Below, piece by piece: positions 36,538-48,123 of a stretch of 64,000 bases of DNA. The notes under the pieces are model-generated. The model did no database searches. It was given only the letters and a program-made list of their open reading frames with translations, and was not told where the DNA came from. How positions within the stretch are numbered: the first letter of the stretch is position 1; every line of letters starts with the position of its first letter. A program made the position numbers and the translations under genes. Source of the stretch: Aplectana chamaeleonis (taxonomy: Eukaryota; Nematoda; Chromadorea; Rhabditida; Cosmocercidae); NCBI GenBank assembly GCA_029168955.1, contig JAPDOI010000980.1:178432-242431 (forward strand), written 5' to 3'.

Positions 36538-36712
36538 TTTGGGTGATGGTGGTAATGTTTCGCAGCCGCGAAAGAGGTGGGGAAAACTCCGTGTTCCTTC
36601 CAATTACGCGCGTTGATCCTCCGCTTTCGCTCAATCGCGCGCGCTGCTCATTCCCCGTTTTCCCACCTCTCTTGCCGCTGGAATAAATTACGATCATCGC
36701 CCTTTTTTCAGC
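36538..36712. repeat. Hairpin element (GAAAGAGGTGGGGAAAAC arms)
   Basis: Imperfect inverted repeat: GGGTGATGGT and GCGAAAGAGGTGGGGAAAAC on the left, GTTTTCCCACCTCTCTTGCC and ACGATCATCGCCC on the right. MITE-like. A smaller hairpin (CAGTCACAATCGCGGTGTCA against TGACACCAGGATTGTGACTG) follows at 36750-36805. Confidence 0.75.
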
Positions 36713-37321
36713 ATCAGAAACTTCAAAACACTATTTAATCTCTAAGCTCCCAGTCACAATCGCGGTGTCATTAGCATTCTTGTGACACCAGGATTGTGAC
36801 TGCGGGCTTGAGTTGTATGTTTTGAAGCATCTCAGTTGAAGTAGTAACTTGTTACTCACCAAAACCTTGGCTCCAAACCAAGGCTCTGCGCTTCCGAATT
36901 CAGTAATGTTAGAGGCACAGTACAGCATGGAAATGTTGCTTCTTTTGAAAACGGTCCCGCGTTGATTCCAGTGATGTCTCTAGAATTGTACGAGTCCCAC
37001 TGAATATGTAGTTAAGGGCCCTCAAAAGTTTCCTGATTTTGAGCGTCGAGAGCATGTTGGACGAGTTTTCCGAGGCTTGTAACTTCATCATTTGCTATCG
37101 ATTTATGCGCGCGGACTTGATTGAAGAGAGAGGCTGAGATTGAAGGAAAGAACGGGGATATTGATCGAAAACCATCGAACATCTCACCACTCGCTCACCG
37201 CCTTCATGGCAAAGGTCGAAACATCTGTGATCGAATCCCTGGCCTTGTTATAACGTCGCTACATTGACGACTGTTTTATAATTTGCTCTAAGCAACAGGA
37301 AATGGACCAATTTTCGACTCA

Positions 37322-37981
37322 ATGGACGCTCAGTCCGAACACATAAAACTTACTCGGGAAAACCTGCGATTGCTCGTTGCCTTTCCAAATGCGCAAGTTA
37401 AACTCTCGGGGGATAGGAAAATCACAAAGTGGTATCGCAAGCCCTCAAGCAAAAACATACCAGTTCACAATCGCTTGCACACCCCACCCAAACCAAAAGG
37501 ACTGTTGTAAGGAACATGTTTCGCACCCACCGGAAATTTGTGTTCAAGTCGCGAGAAGTTCAAAAAAATCGCTAGCCGATTTGCGCACCTCAACGGAGAC
37601 GAACCTCACTCCAAAAGGTACTTTCCCACGCATGCCGCGAGCGGACCAAAACAGGCTTTAAGGTGATTAAGTTCCCTTCAAAATTCCATTTATCTCGAAT
37701 GAGGTGAGCAGCGCCAGCAAAACGTGCTTGCGAAGAGAAGGATTAAAAATTCAACGGCCTTGGTTGATATCCGTCCTGATAGTTTGAAACGTCATCTGGT
37801 GAGAAATCGCCCATACGCCTAAGTTATCCCTGATCGTATCATTTACCCTCACGGTAGAGAAGGATACTGTGTTGTTTCGGGCGTCATCATTCTCATCACA
37901 TGCCAGAGATGCGGTGAGGAGTATATCGGAGAATCAGCTCGGTCTCTGCATAAGCGCATAAAAAACCACTTAGATGGTTAA
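37322..37981 (+). pseudogene. Penelope-like retroelement remnant with GIY-YIG motif
   Basis: Two pieces of one Penelope-like protein. Upstream, a frame from 37322 contains ITKWYRKPSSKNIPVHN, matching the conserved W/VYRKP segment near the end of the Penelope reverse transcriptase. After frameshifts, GYCVVSG...CQRCGEEYIGESARSL and HKRIKNHLDG (37862-37981) matches the GIY-YIG endonuclease region, with the CxxCG...YIGE(T/S)xRxLxxRxxxH pattern. The catalytic RT core is not visible upstream, so the copy is 5'-truncated and dead. Penelope elements insert through the linked endonuclease; nothing here indicates current activity. Confidence 0.72.
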
Positions 37982-38014
37982 GAAAAGTCGTGTATGGTAT
38001 CCATAATCATTTTA

Positions 38015-38155
38015 ATTTGACGCATGGGCCAGGCGGCAGGCAGTGCGGTGTTGGCCGCCATACAGGCAAGTGGGGTTTCGATCGCGCGCGCGGTGATCTA
38101 CCGTCGTAGCCTCGTTCATTCATGAGACTAAAATGATTGCGTGAACTCTAGCTTC
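38015..38155 (+). repeat. Dispersed repeat sharing sequence with 46890-47020
   Basis: Shares CGCATGGGCCAGGC, GTGCGG, GGGGTTTCGATC, TTCTACCGTYG and CATTCATSAGACTAA words, in the same order, with 46890-47020. It follows the Penelope remnant and may be part of another element. Confidence 0.6.
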
Positions 38156-38159
38156 GCTG

Positions 38160-39250
38160 CACTGGGCTGCCATCGAACTAATTGTCACCTAGGGGAGCAT
38201 TTTGAGGTGCGAGAGGAGATAGTGGCGCGGGAGGCCATGACAACTGCGCAAAAAACTCTTGTGGTGTCATGGATCAGTGAGAGAGACTCCAAGGTCGACC
38301 GGAAAGAGGAGGACATAGATAAATATCACACGGGAACTCCAGCCTTATGTCAGACTTGCCTTCTGGCTTGGCGGAAACTGCTCCATTGGTGGCCCGCCAA
38401 ACTCTACTGATCCGCGATCCCTGAGGGCTTGACTAGGTATGATACTTGGCCCACTTTTCTCTTGTTGACTAGCTTGGAAAACTGGAAGGCTAATTTCTGA
38501 AGAGTTTCCCGCAGCGGCGTTTAACTGTGTATTTCTATGAATTTATTTGGCTCTTTCAGGCCCAAAAGAAATAAATCTCTGAAACGCCAGCCGAATAAAG
38601 CCTCATACTACCTCTTGCAAGCTTCAGTTCAATGTTCTCGATACATCTCGCCACTGTTGAGTCGTCAAGGGGCGTGCCAAAGTGGTCTCTTGCTGTGGGC
38701 GCTCCAAGGCTTCTTCCCATATCTCGCTTGTTCCAGGGAATCGAGAGCTCGCACTTGGCAGATGTTCTTTCTCTTTTTCTAATTCACAAGTATGTTAAAA
38801 TCTAAGATCTCGTCTTTGAAGTTGGACTGCGCCTTCGAGATGCCCGAGCAGTGAATTGTTCACAGTCAGATTTTTAATTCGAGCGTTATCCCAGAATTTA
38901 GAACATGGAACAATGCCGTTATCAAGCTATCGTTGCTAAGTTAGTCCTCGCGTTTGCCATTGTTCAAAAGTGAAAGTATGTTAGTTTTACTTATGAAGCA
39001 TGAATAAATTCATTCCATCAAACTAGAGTTGAGGGTGATTTTGTAGCATGACGTTCTTTCTCGAAGTTTTGAAAAAAGTAAATTTTCAAAACGTCTGAGA
39101 ACTTTTGTTAGCGTTAGTAAAAGCATAGCACGCACTTTTGAAAACTATAGTACTCTGCCGAGTTTTTAACGAACGTTAGCTTAGAAGAGCATGTGAGGTT
39201 TTGCAATAGAAGCGTTCCTCCAATGAATGAGGCGAACTGATAACGCAGCT
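38160..39250. other. Gene-free stretch
   Basis: Open frames occur but none has a recognisable domain, and no inverted or tandem repeat of note was found. Confidence 0.4.
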
Positions 39251-39253
39251 GTG

Positions 39254-39743
39254 TTAAAGGTACTGTTCACGATAAACTTCATCCTCGAATTTTCCATGCT
39301 GAACGCTTCTGGTGGCTTTTAGAAGCAGAACAGCGTCGAAGAAGCGGGACACCCAGGAGCCGAAAAACGGCTTAGAAAAGTGGGCAAACCTCGTCGCTTT
39401 GGGAATGTCCGGCCCCTTCCCGCCCCTCGACGTGAACAATGGAACACTCGAGATCGTGAAATGAGCGATGGTTTCCGATCAAAACCCCTGTTCTTCCCTT
39501 TATTATGAACTTCTCTCTTTACTCAGGTCAGCTCGCATATATTGGTTGCAAAAGACGGAAGTTACAAGCCTCGGACAACTCGTCCACCATGCTTCTCTAG
39601 CTAAATTTTTGAGGGACCATAACTCCGTTCCCAGAAGGTCTTGTACGACTCCAGAGACATCATTGGAATCAGAATGGGACCGTTCCATTGATAGGCGAAA
39701 AAAAAAACAGAAAAGGGATTTCTATCGTGAACACTGCCTTTGA
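39254..39743. mobile_element. TTAA-type inverted-repeat element
   Basis: A 482-bp element (39258-39739) with ends AGGTACTGTTCACGATAAAC and, inverted, AGGCAGTGTTCACGATAGAA. It is flanked by TTAA on the left and TTGA on the right. The right half shares CTCGGACAACTCGTCCACC, TTTTTGAGGGACCATAACTC and GACTCCAGAGACATCATTG with the element at 44956, establishing a family. Non-autonomous. Confidence 0.8.
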
Positions 39744-40157
39744 ACTGGCGCCAAAATCATGTACAGCTCCATGGCGCACGGTGTTTTCCTATTAAGGAGC
39801 TTGTTTTTCGGCCTAACTTCGCTGGATGTGCTCCAACTGCACATGCCCCAGTCAGTTTAAGACGTCGTCAAAGCGAGTGGGACAAAACAGGCTCAAAAGG
39901 CGCTCCATAGGGCATTTTTGCTCAAGGAGTTTCAATTTACGGCTGAGTTGGGGTACGGTGCTCATTCTCTGTGTTCCGGTTTTTGCTACTTCCTGCAATA
40001 TCTAAATAAGGAATGTTGTCGTGCCATAGTTTAAGTTTTTACTAAACTCATGGTGCTATGAAATATAAATTTTTTGCCCATATGTATGATTTACTTGCAT
40101 TAAATAGCTGCTACAACTCTCTTCTTGTCTCCTGACCTTTCTTCTTCTCATTCACTC

Positions 40158-40432
40158 AAATTGTGCTTCTCTGGGCCAAATTCCGGTCCGTAATTGCGTC
40201 TCGACACGCTTTGCGGCCGCGCGCTTTTGAGTCGGAAGTTTCCAGCGTCGCAGCCGCCGATCTGTTGACTCTATGTGGGTTTTAGAATTCGGGAAGTAAA
40301 CCAAATTGGAGAAAACTGCGTAAAAAAGCCATATCGTGTCGGCTTTAGCGGTGGAAACTAGACTGGCGCGTGCGGCCGTAATGCGTGTCGAGACGCAGTT
40401 TCGGAGCGGAATTTGGCCTAGAGAAGCACAGT
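40158..40432. repeat. Hairpin MITE (GTGCTTCTCTGGGCC arms)
   Basis: Terminal inverted repeats of about 45 bp: GTGCTTCTCTGGGCCAAATT... and GCGTCTCGACACGC face GCGTGTCGAGACGC and AATTTGGCCTAGAGAAGCAC. The 275-bp element has no coding content. Confidence 0.85.
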
Positions 40433-40789
40433 AGTTTTCCCTGAAAAGCTCTGTAATTTTAGCCCAGACGTTGACGTGTTGTGTGATGCACAGCCCATCC
40501 TAATGAAGTCAACCACGGTTCCATTTTGTTGAGGTCTTCATGAGACGGCTCAGAACAGAATTTTCAACTTCTCCTGCTCCATACACCACGCCGAACGTTG
40601 CTACCTCCACATTTCCCTTTCATCAATGCATTGCATTCTCAGATTCTCTGTCATGGAGGCACTGCTTCCAGAAGGTGTACTCTTGATATAAGTTTGGTGA
40701 GTGACCACAAGTGCTTGACCATTTTTTCATCCCTATTTCCGCATTGGCATGGTCACTTATTGTTTTTTTTCCTTCTATTTACAACCGCC

Positions 40790-40847
40790 ATGGCGACAAT
40801 TCCGAAACACAAGCGATTACATCGAAAGTGGTTTGAGGATTCAATAG
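40790..40847 (+). CDS. Possible first exon of an unknown gene
   Basis: ATG GCG ACA reads as MATIPKHKRLHRKWFEDSI and stops at a strong donor, ATAG|GTGAGT, after a pyrimidine-rich upstream stretch and a CCGCCATGG start context. No following exon could be identified, so this may be chance. Confidence 0.25.
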
Positions 40848-41788
40848 GTGAGTTTTCCATATTTTTTTTTACCTTGCCGACTCTTTCTTCAAATGCGGTG
40901 TGCTCTACACCAGCTAGCCACTCCCTCGTTCGGGTCTCATTTAGATCTCATGTGGAAATGGGATTTTCCACCAATTTTCTTGCTTTTCGCCGTTGACAAA
41001 TCAGGCGCATCGAATACTGCTGTGACTGGACCTCCGCGAGAAAGTGAACGGAGAATCTACTCCCGGAAAGAGTTCTAAATCACTACCCCTCAATCTACGG
41101 AAGCCTGAATTTTCTACTGTGGCGCGGTTGATAGGACAGATTGCTTGGGTCTGCCCACCATGTCTTTGATAGAAGTACATAGCCTAATCACAGGCATGAT
41201 TCGTCGCCGTTGATGACAGTCCTGGTCGCGGTATGCGATAGCACGCAGGCCGCAAACCACTCAGCCTCGATTTTTGTCCTCGACATGGAAGTTTTTTGAA
41301 AATCCTTCTAAATTTATCACTGCTATAGATGATTAGGACTTGAGTGACAATATTTTTCTATTCGCCTAGGGCATTTTTCTGACTTATTCAGTGTTATTGA
41401 GGTGATTGTAACAACATAGTTCACATAAGGTCTAACATTTATCACCTCGTTAATCGTGATTACCACGCTCTACAAAACACATTATAAACGGAATACTTCT
41501 TGAAAATAATCAGTGACGGGAGAAGTCAGTCCTCTACCTCGCAGGTCTCATAGGTGCCTTTCCCGCAGGCTACACTGGAACGCCTACGTCGGGCCCTACC
41601 GCAAGCGGCGTGTACCCAAAGCTAGCAAGATCTGTTGTTACGCTGTGTAACATATGAAACAGAAGATGTTTCCGTCTAGATTCACCTCAATGCGGTCCAC
41701 GGATTGCGTCTCGCTCTCCTGTTCTGTCCTTTCCTGGAAACGTTTTCTTCAACTAATGCAGGGTTCTAGTTATTTTTTTAAACTCACC

Positions 41789-43700
41789 TTATACATCCCC
41801 TGTCCTCGTGAGCTTCAAAAGCGATCCATGGATTGCGCTGATGTCCAGGCTAGGCTGCAAAACAGCGACTTCCTCTCCAATATCTTTCGCGAATGAAAGC
41901 GCATGTTCACTGACAATCTCCACGAGTGCCTCCGTTGACTCAGGTGTCTCCAGCTTGGCTGAGGCACGCAAATCTGCATTTCTGGTCGCCAGCTGCCAAG
42001 CTTGATATTTTTATTATTCATTCAAGATTTATCGCCAGCATTGTTTAACTGCAAAGCTTGAGACCACAGGTGTTTCCGTACTTCTTGGAAGTTTTTGTCA
42101 AAGAGGGTTCACGGATGCAAAAAAATTATATAGTGTGCGCGCGTGCACGTGTTCGCAGCTGATTTCCACTCTTGACCCCTCAAAACGTAAACATCGTAGC
42201 AGATCGGGCAGACCTTAAATCTAGCACGTTGTAGATTGAGAATTCCGGTGGACGATTTTGATTCCCGCTTTAACATAACGTCTATACCCCGGTATCGCAA
42301 TTGCAGCGGCCAGCGAGTTTTATAGCGTTCGTTCTACGGTTTGAGGTATTTGTAATTTCCACGTTTCTTCTATCCTTCCGATGCTTTCTGCTCTGTAAGA
42401 CGTAGCTGCAGCCCTGCGTGCAGCGTTGCATTCCCTCATTCAATACAGCGTCATGGCCCTTCTACTATCCTATGAAGGCTAGAATAGCTCCTTTTCTTTA
42501 AAATCTGCATAGGATACGCTTACGTTCATATAGATTCCCACATCCAATTCCTCGTTGATTTTTCCAGAACGTCAGTTATGCAGCCCAAGCGTGTTTTGGC
42601 CGATCGCTGAAATTTTTCCGACTTGAGTTTGTTGTGCCAGCGTTCGGCTATCATCGTGGTGTGAAGCGCCATACTTTGACTCGGCAATGTAACGCACTCT
42701 CTGATGCAGCCTGACAAAGTTCATATATTAACTGAAATTTCATGTAAGATTAGTGAGGAATACCACGATGTTTTTGAAAGTACGACACGAACCTCCTCAG
42801 CCTAGGAAAAGAAAATGGTCACAATTTCTCTGAGACGCCTCCGGCAAAAGCGTCAACTATTTTCACAAATGTGCAAGTACATTTCTTAGCTATCAACCCG
42901 CTTCTCATTTGGGTTGTATTAACTATTTCCATGAGTTTATCTGTGAAATACCTGCTGGCAACCAGCGATCCTTTCCATCTAGTGCCATGAGAGCAGTAAT
43001 TTTTAAACTGTACACAGTCAAGTCACATGTGTCGTCTCTTGAGATCCCGCGACTTCCAGACCTTGTAAGCCACACAATCTGAACCGAATGACGTTAACTG
43101 AAAATAATGCTCATATGTTATATTCAACTTTTGCATGTTTGAGGGAACACCGATCCGTCAATGTACAGCAGATGGAAGCTATTACTGCTAAAGCGCGTCG
43201 CGTGCCGATGTGGCGTCAGACCCTTCATAATCCAATGTGACCCCTACGGGTGACACACTGGCACCCGGGAGTAGGAATAGCCGCTGAACTCTCGCTTTCA
43301 GTGCGTTTATAAGCAAGTGCCCATTCCATCATTGTCTCCACGTTAAACCGATTGAAGAAGGCACATAGCATCGTTCTCGAGAGCTTCTTCCGTTCGCATT
43401 TTGACGGATCCTAAGCCATCGTCGTCTCTCCAGTTCGAGTTTACATCGTCGATTCAGGTTTCTTAAGTCCGACATTTACTAGCTACTCATTTTTTCAAAT
43501 TTGTAGTCTTACTTTTTTGTGCGATGGCGCACCCAATGTTCTGCAGGGAGTCGCAATAGCTCGGACTTGTGGTGGAACTTTTCGCGCCAGTGTTTCAAGT
43601 GTATTCGTATGCGAGCTCTGATTTGTAAAAGTCTTTTTGCATGAGCTTCACTTTCCACCGTTTTAGAAATAATGTGCATGTTCGAGCGAGTCGGTTGCAT
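41789..43700 (-). pseudogene. Mutator-like (MULE) transposase remnant
   Basis: Broken minus-strand frames in the expected order. An N-terminal basic helical piece (43700-43509, ...RLLQIRARIRIHLKHW) is followed by LELERRRWLRIRQNANG (about 43440), LLYIDGSVFP (about 43160, resembling the DGT motif) and HTTMIAERWHNKLKSEKF (about 42640). The last resembles the (T)TNM..E.WH..LK block of nematode MULE transposases and is followed by a helical segment ending TDVLEKSTR. Downstream, CPICYDVYVL...NTCTRAH (about 42200) fits a SWIM-type zinc motif. A final frame holds AKLETPESTEALVEIVSEH. Several stops and frame changes separate the parts; some may be introns. No terminal repeats were located. The assignment is by motif only. 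Confidence 0.52.
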
Positions 43701-43704
43701 TGAA

Positions 43705-44950
43705 TAAACACAGAATTTACTTTCTTGATTGGCACTCTAAATTTGAACTAATCTATGCAAATGAAAGGTGAAAAAAAGTTTAAGCGAAGAGATTGAGTTT
43801 TCGGAATAGTTAAAATTTCCTGAATACCATCTTTCGTTTGTTGGCTGAGAGTTGGAGAATATTGGCTAAAGCTTGCTCGCGTGCAATTTCAAACAAGGGC
43901 GACACAAGTTTTGTTGAATATTATCGAAAAAAAATCGGCCCAACCGGTAAAAGATAGAGTGGGAATCGTACGAATTTTGGCTCAGGAACGATAAGTCGGG
44001 TAGGAGACCCTCATCCTTTTCCTAAAATGTGTGTTATTGAGAGATGGGATCGAAGTTGCGCCGGGGTTCACATGAGGTACCGCTAAACTTTCATTATAGA
44101 CATGCATTCACCAAGTAATCAGAACTCCGAGAAATAGCTCTTGGCCGGCTGAATGTCTAGGGTCCAGTAGCCAAGGTCCTTGTGAGGAGACTCACCTAAC
44201 GTGCCTGGATCCTGTCGTTGGCTGTCAGGCGATTCTTGGGACAGCTTGCCTGGGCGCGCGAAGAGACTCAAATGCCGGTCGCCGTCAGCTCGGTGGGCAG
44301 GATCACGTGATGTTGTTTTTGTCGGCGAGACAGTGTGTGTTTGCGATGGAGACAGCGAGGGTGAGACGAGAAAGCGGCGGAGAATTCCAGAAAGCGCCGC
44401 TGTCAATATTGTCCGGCTTCAACGAGTGGTGAATACAAAATATAATGTCTTCACGACATAGAGTGCTTTTCAAAACTATAAAAGCACCCTATTTTCTTGA
44501 AATTCTCAAACTCACCATTCGTAAGGAGAAGAGCTTAGTTGAGTATTCGAGTACCCTCCGTACAAGTACTCTGAGATAATCGTAACGTTCCTCCTAGTTT
44601 ATATTATAAATATTTTTTAGAGCTTCTTGACTTCACACTGTTTCAAAACTGTAAAGTCACTTAAGAAGTGCTGTTTTTGGCGATATCTTCAGAGTCGCTC
44701 GCTCATTCTTCACTGCAGCACGCATTATTCCTATTAACTTCAGCTTATCGTGAATTGGTGCTTTCTACCGAAAATCGAGATCCAGTTTATGTGTTGCAAA
44801 AACCTGGACAGTGCATTTTGGAAACCGCTGCATGATGGAGGTGTTCCATCATTTGCTTTGGCACATTTGTATGTTGTCAGGCTACATATAGCACCAAGAA
44901 TACTAGAGAAATGCCGAGAATGCTGAAAACATGGCGAAAAGTACGGATAT
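43705..44950. other. Gene-poor stretch
   Basis: A GC-richer segment at 44200-44400 is open in two frames, but neither shows a recognisable domain. Nothing else was recognised. Confidence 0.35.
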
Positions 44951-44951
44951 G

Positions 44952-45434
44952 TTAAAGGCAAAGTCCAACCTAAGAGGTAATTTTTGAAATTTTGAACCCC
45001 GGTCGCCGTCTATAGCAACCATGCCAAGCGCGAAATCTTAATTCGCTCAAATAAGCGAGAAAAAGCTAAGAAAAATCGACCGCGCCCCCTTGAAAGAAAA
45101 CATGGGCAACGCCCACTGGGAGTTTTCCGACCTCAATAGGGAAGAGACGCGCGAATGATTCCATTCAAAATCTGTGTTCTTCCTTTTGTTTTCAGTCTGG
45201 CTTTAGATTGTGACCTGCTTCAGAATGATGGCTGCGAATAACGAGAGAATACAGGCTCGAGACAGTTCGTCCGCGAACTTCTACTTTTAAAAATTAGAAA
45301 TTTTTGAGGAGCCGTAACTCAGTTCGTAGTGAGTTCTGAGCGATTCTGGAGACATCATTGTGAACAGCGTGGAATTTTCTCCAAGATAGGCAGAAAAACA
45401 AAAAGTCGATTCCGAGCTTGGACTGTGGCTTTAA
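44952..45434. mobile_element. TTAA-type inverted-repeat element
   Basis: A 475-bp element (44956-45430) with TTAA on both sides. The ends are AGGCAAAGTCCAACCTAAG and, inverted, AGCCACAGTCCAAGCTCGG. Interior words GTTCGTCCGCGAACTTC, AATTTTTGAGGAGCCGTAAC and GATTCTGGAGACATCATTG match the element at 39258-39739, though the outer ends have diverged. Confidence 0.83.
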
Positions 45435-45683
45435 CAGTTGTCGAGTAGCACGATCAGATTCGCGCAGGTCCGTGTCAATCTCTAGCCGGATTTTTTCAGG
45501 GCAACTATATAAAAGTGAATCAAACAAATTCAAAATATTGCCAGAGATACTAGTAGTAGTAGTGTCCTGCCGGAAGGACATAAAAGCGCGGCTCAGGTGC
45601 TCACTACCAAGGAGGATCTGGGTAGCAAAACTGGTGAAGACGTCATCCTTGACTCTGCCCTCACCCAGGGCATTACCAGACAC
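45435..45683 (-). CDS. Unassigned coding-like frame beside a TTAA element
   Basis: A minus-strand frame beginning near 45683 (SGNALGEGRVKDDVFTSF) continues through mixed hydrophobic and charged residues (SGNILNLFDSLLYSCPEK, RLEIDTDLRESDRATRQL) to the edge of the TTAA element, after which it runs into repeat sequence. Its composition is protein-like and unlike the neighbouring DNA. I do not recognise the family; it could be an exon disrupted by the element or a retroelement fragment. Confidence 0.3.
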
Positions 45684-46109
45684 TTCGTTCCTCTAAATTT
45701 CAAGCTCATATTATTTAACTTCTCGGCTAGCTGGCACATATTCGGGACCTAAGTTGCATTGAACTTATCTAGGGTCTGTCATTCAGTGAGATTGATTCAG
45801 GTTGGAGCTAGTACTGGACCATTGATAAGCTCAAAAGTTCTATTCTTGGCTCATGAAAGAGAAGCCGGCTAAGGCTGAAATGGAAGTTTTGTAGTTTCAT
45901 GTGTACCCTTGTTTTCAAAGTTGAATTTTACAAAGGAGATCCTACCACGCTGAAATTTGCAATGAAGGATCACTTTTTCACAGTTGTGCTGTGGTGTAGA
46001 CGAGTACCTCAATAGTTCCAAAACAGTGTGAGAAGAAAAAATTTAAGAAAGTTGCTAGAAGTGAATGTTGCGGGAAAATTTGTTGCGGAATGACGGTTTC
46101 CGTCTTCGA

Positions 46110-46890
46110 TTTGGTCTTAGGCGGCGTCTAGAGTTCATTCGCGGCGCGACGCGACGTTATGATTACGTGTCGATCAGTCGATCAAGCGACGTCGCGTCGA
46201 GTCGTCGCTAGGTGTTCACAGTGAAGAGGCGCGATACATCGAATTTGACGCGCAAATTATAATCGCTCCGCGACCATCGCGTCGCGTTGCAAGCGGTTGT
46301 CATCATTTTTCTTCCATCATCGGGGACTCAAGGGGCGTTTTTAATTTTCTCAAGCCTTCTCAAAAGCTAGGTTGATTGAACTTGTCATGGGTTATTGTAT
46401 TGTTCTCAGATGTTACTGCAAACAACTTTGTCTGCATATTGAAGGACAGTGTGATGAGGGTGATGGTTTCAAAGAGTTGACGACCTATAAAGTTTTTTTA
46501 CGGTTTACAAACGACACAAGCATAACTCGGTTTCACTTCTCCGAAGCACCCCTATTCTGTACTATCAACTCTGAAAAAAATTCTGAGCATCATTTGCTCC
46601 CGATGTCGTTTTGATTGTTTCGTCATTAAAGAAGCAAGTTGTCGCAACGAAAACGAAAATGTGCCATAATAATGCAGATAAAAGATGAAAAAAGGTACAT
46701 TACACTTAAATAGACAGAATAAGATCAAATATTGATTAGTTTTGCGTGGGTACGAAAAATTGCGGAAATTACGCAATTGCGCGTAGTCGCCTAGCGTTCG
46801 CGCGCCGTTCACACCTTGATTTCCGCGCGACGCGATTTTCGCGTCGCGCTGACATGTGCCATCGCATCGCGCCGCGGAAACTCTGAACGC
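46110..46890. repeat. CGCGACG-rich paired blocks
   Basis: Blocks rich in GCGTCGCG and GACGCGA words lie at 46130-46290 and 46765-46880, around about 480 bases of ordinary sequence. GTCGCTAGGTGTTCACAG and GTCGCCTAGCGTTCGCGC suggest they are related ends of one element, but I could not define clean terminal repeats. Confidence 0.4.
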
Positions 46891-47020
46891 CGCCCTACGC
46901 ATGGACCAGGCCGCTGGCCGTGCGGGGTTGACGGCCTCACTGAAGAATGGGGTTTCGATCCGCCCGGGGTATTCTACCGTTGCAGCCCCGTCCATTCATC
47001 AGACTAACATCATTGCAAGA
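46890..47020 (+). repeat. Dispersed repeat sharing sequence with 38015-38155
   Basis: Second copy of the CGCATGGRCCAGGC...GGGGTTTCGATC...CATTCATSAGACTAA segment. The two copies differ by small indels. Confidence 0.6.
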
Positions 47021-47452
47021 ACTCTATACGGAAGGGAACAAGTTGCCTAGTGCGCAGAAGGGTTTCCCAACTTTTTAGAGGCTTAGTTATACTGAGAAAA
47101 TGGAGTGCTTTTATAGGTATAAAACGCACTGTAAAAATACAGAATAAGAATACGGTTTACAGAATAAGAATAGGGTAGCACAAGTGGAGATGATTACGCT
47201 GCTAAATAGGTTGTGGGCACAACTATGTTTTTAGATACATGCCATATCCGGCCTCCTATACAATCACACTTTGGGTTCCACAATTGCGATCATGTCATTC
47301 AGGTACACATTTTGTCGAGCTGTGCTTGTGAACATGGCTGGTTCGAGTTCGCGTCCTCTGGGGCTAGAGAATCGTACGATTTGCGATGACAATTGGGATG
47401 ATATGCAAAAATGCGTTTAAAACGGACATAAGCCCAAACCGTGGACGTAGTA

Positions 47453-47963
47453 GCTATAGTCTACAGCAATGGAAGTAGGACCTGGTGAGGTTGCGGACTC
47501 GTCCTAACATACGGTAGTTTGTTAGTGGTATCACTCATTTTTCCCAAACAGCTGTGATAATTCGGTGAGTCTGTGTTTTCACCGATATGACTACATCTGA
47601 GGAAGCAATGAAAACATGTGAAAATGCGAGAGTAAAAATAGAAACTCACCGACCAATCTCAGTTATTTCGAAAAAAATGAGTGATAACACAATCAGACTA
47701 CAGTATAGTGGAGTTCACCAAGAGTGTCTCATTTACTTATCAATGAGAAGCGGTCGATTGGGAATCAATGAACATGAAACTCATTGCAGCACAACCGCTC
47801 TCGCTCAATCGCGATCGAGCGTGCTGGTATGGGATCCATGCACATTGATCCCCAACCGACCGCTTCTTATTGATAAGTAAATGAGACTCTCTTAGTGAAC
47901 TCCACTATATGTTAGTAAGAGTCCGCAACCTCACCAGGTCCTACTTCCATAGCCGTAGACTAT
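47453..47963. mobile_element. Outer MITE with TATAGTCTAC ends
   Basis: Terminal inverted repeats of about 50 bp: TATAGTCTACAGCAATGGAA and AGGACCTGGTGAGGTTGCGG on the left, complements at 47915-47963 on the right. A separate palindromic element lies inside it. Confidence 0.85.
47700..47912. mobile_element. Inner palindromic MITE nested in the outer one
   Basis: TATAGTGGAGTTCACC and TCATTTACTTATCAATGAG face their complements at 47862-47912. A TA dinucleotide at each end suggests TA target duplication. It was inserted in the right half of the 47453-47963 element, giving the order of events. Confidence 0.83.
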
Positions 47964-48123
47964 ACCATTCTTGCCACCGCATCAACCTGCGCACTCCAAA
48001 CAGTTCCTTTCATTCTCTCGTGTAGTTTGAGAATGTTTGGTGCTCTTCAAACGCTATGCTCTTGACTGTGCACAAACCGAAGTGACGCAAAACATGCATC
48101 GAGTGTCATCACCACTATAGCGT

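Noticed and set aside
40598..40996. 132-residue plus-strand frame as a protein
   Set aside because: Composition looks like translated intron and untranslated sequence; only the small MATIPKHKRL segment with a donor looks exon-like.
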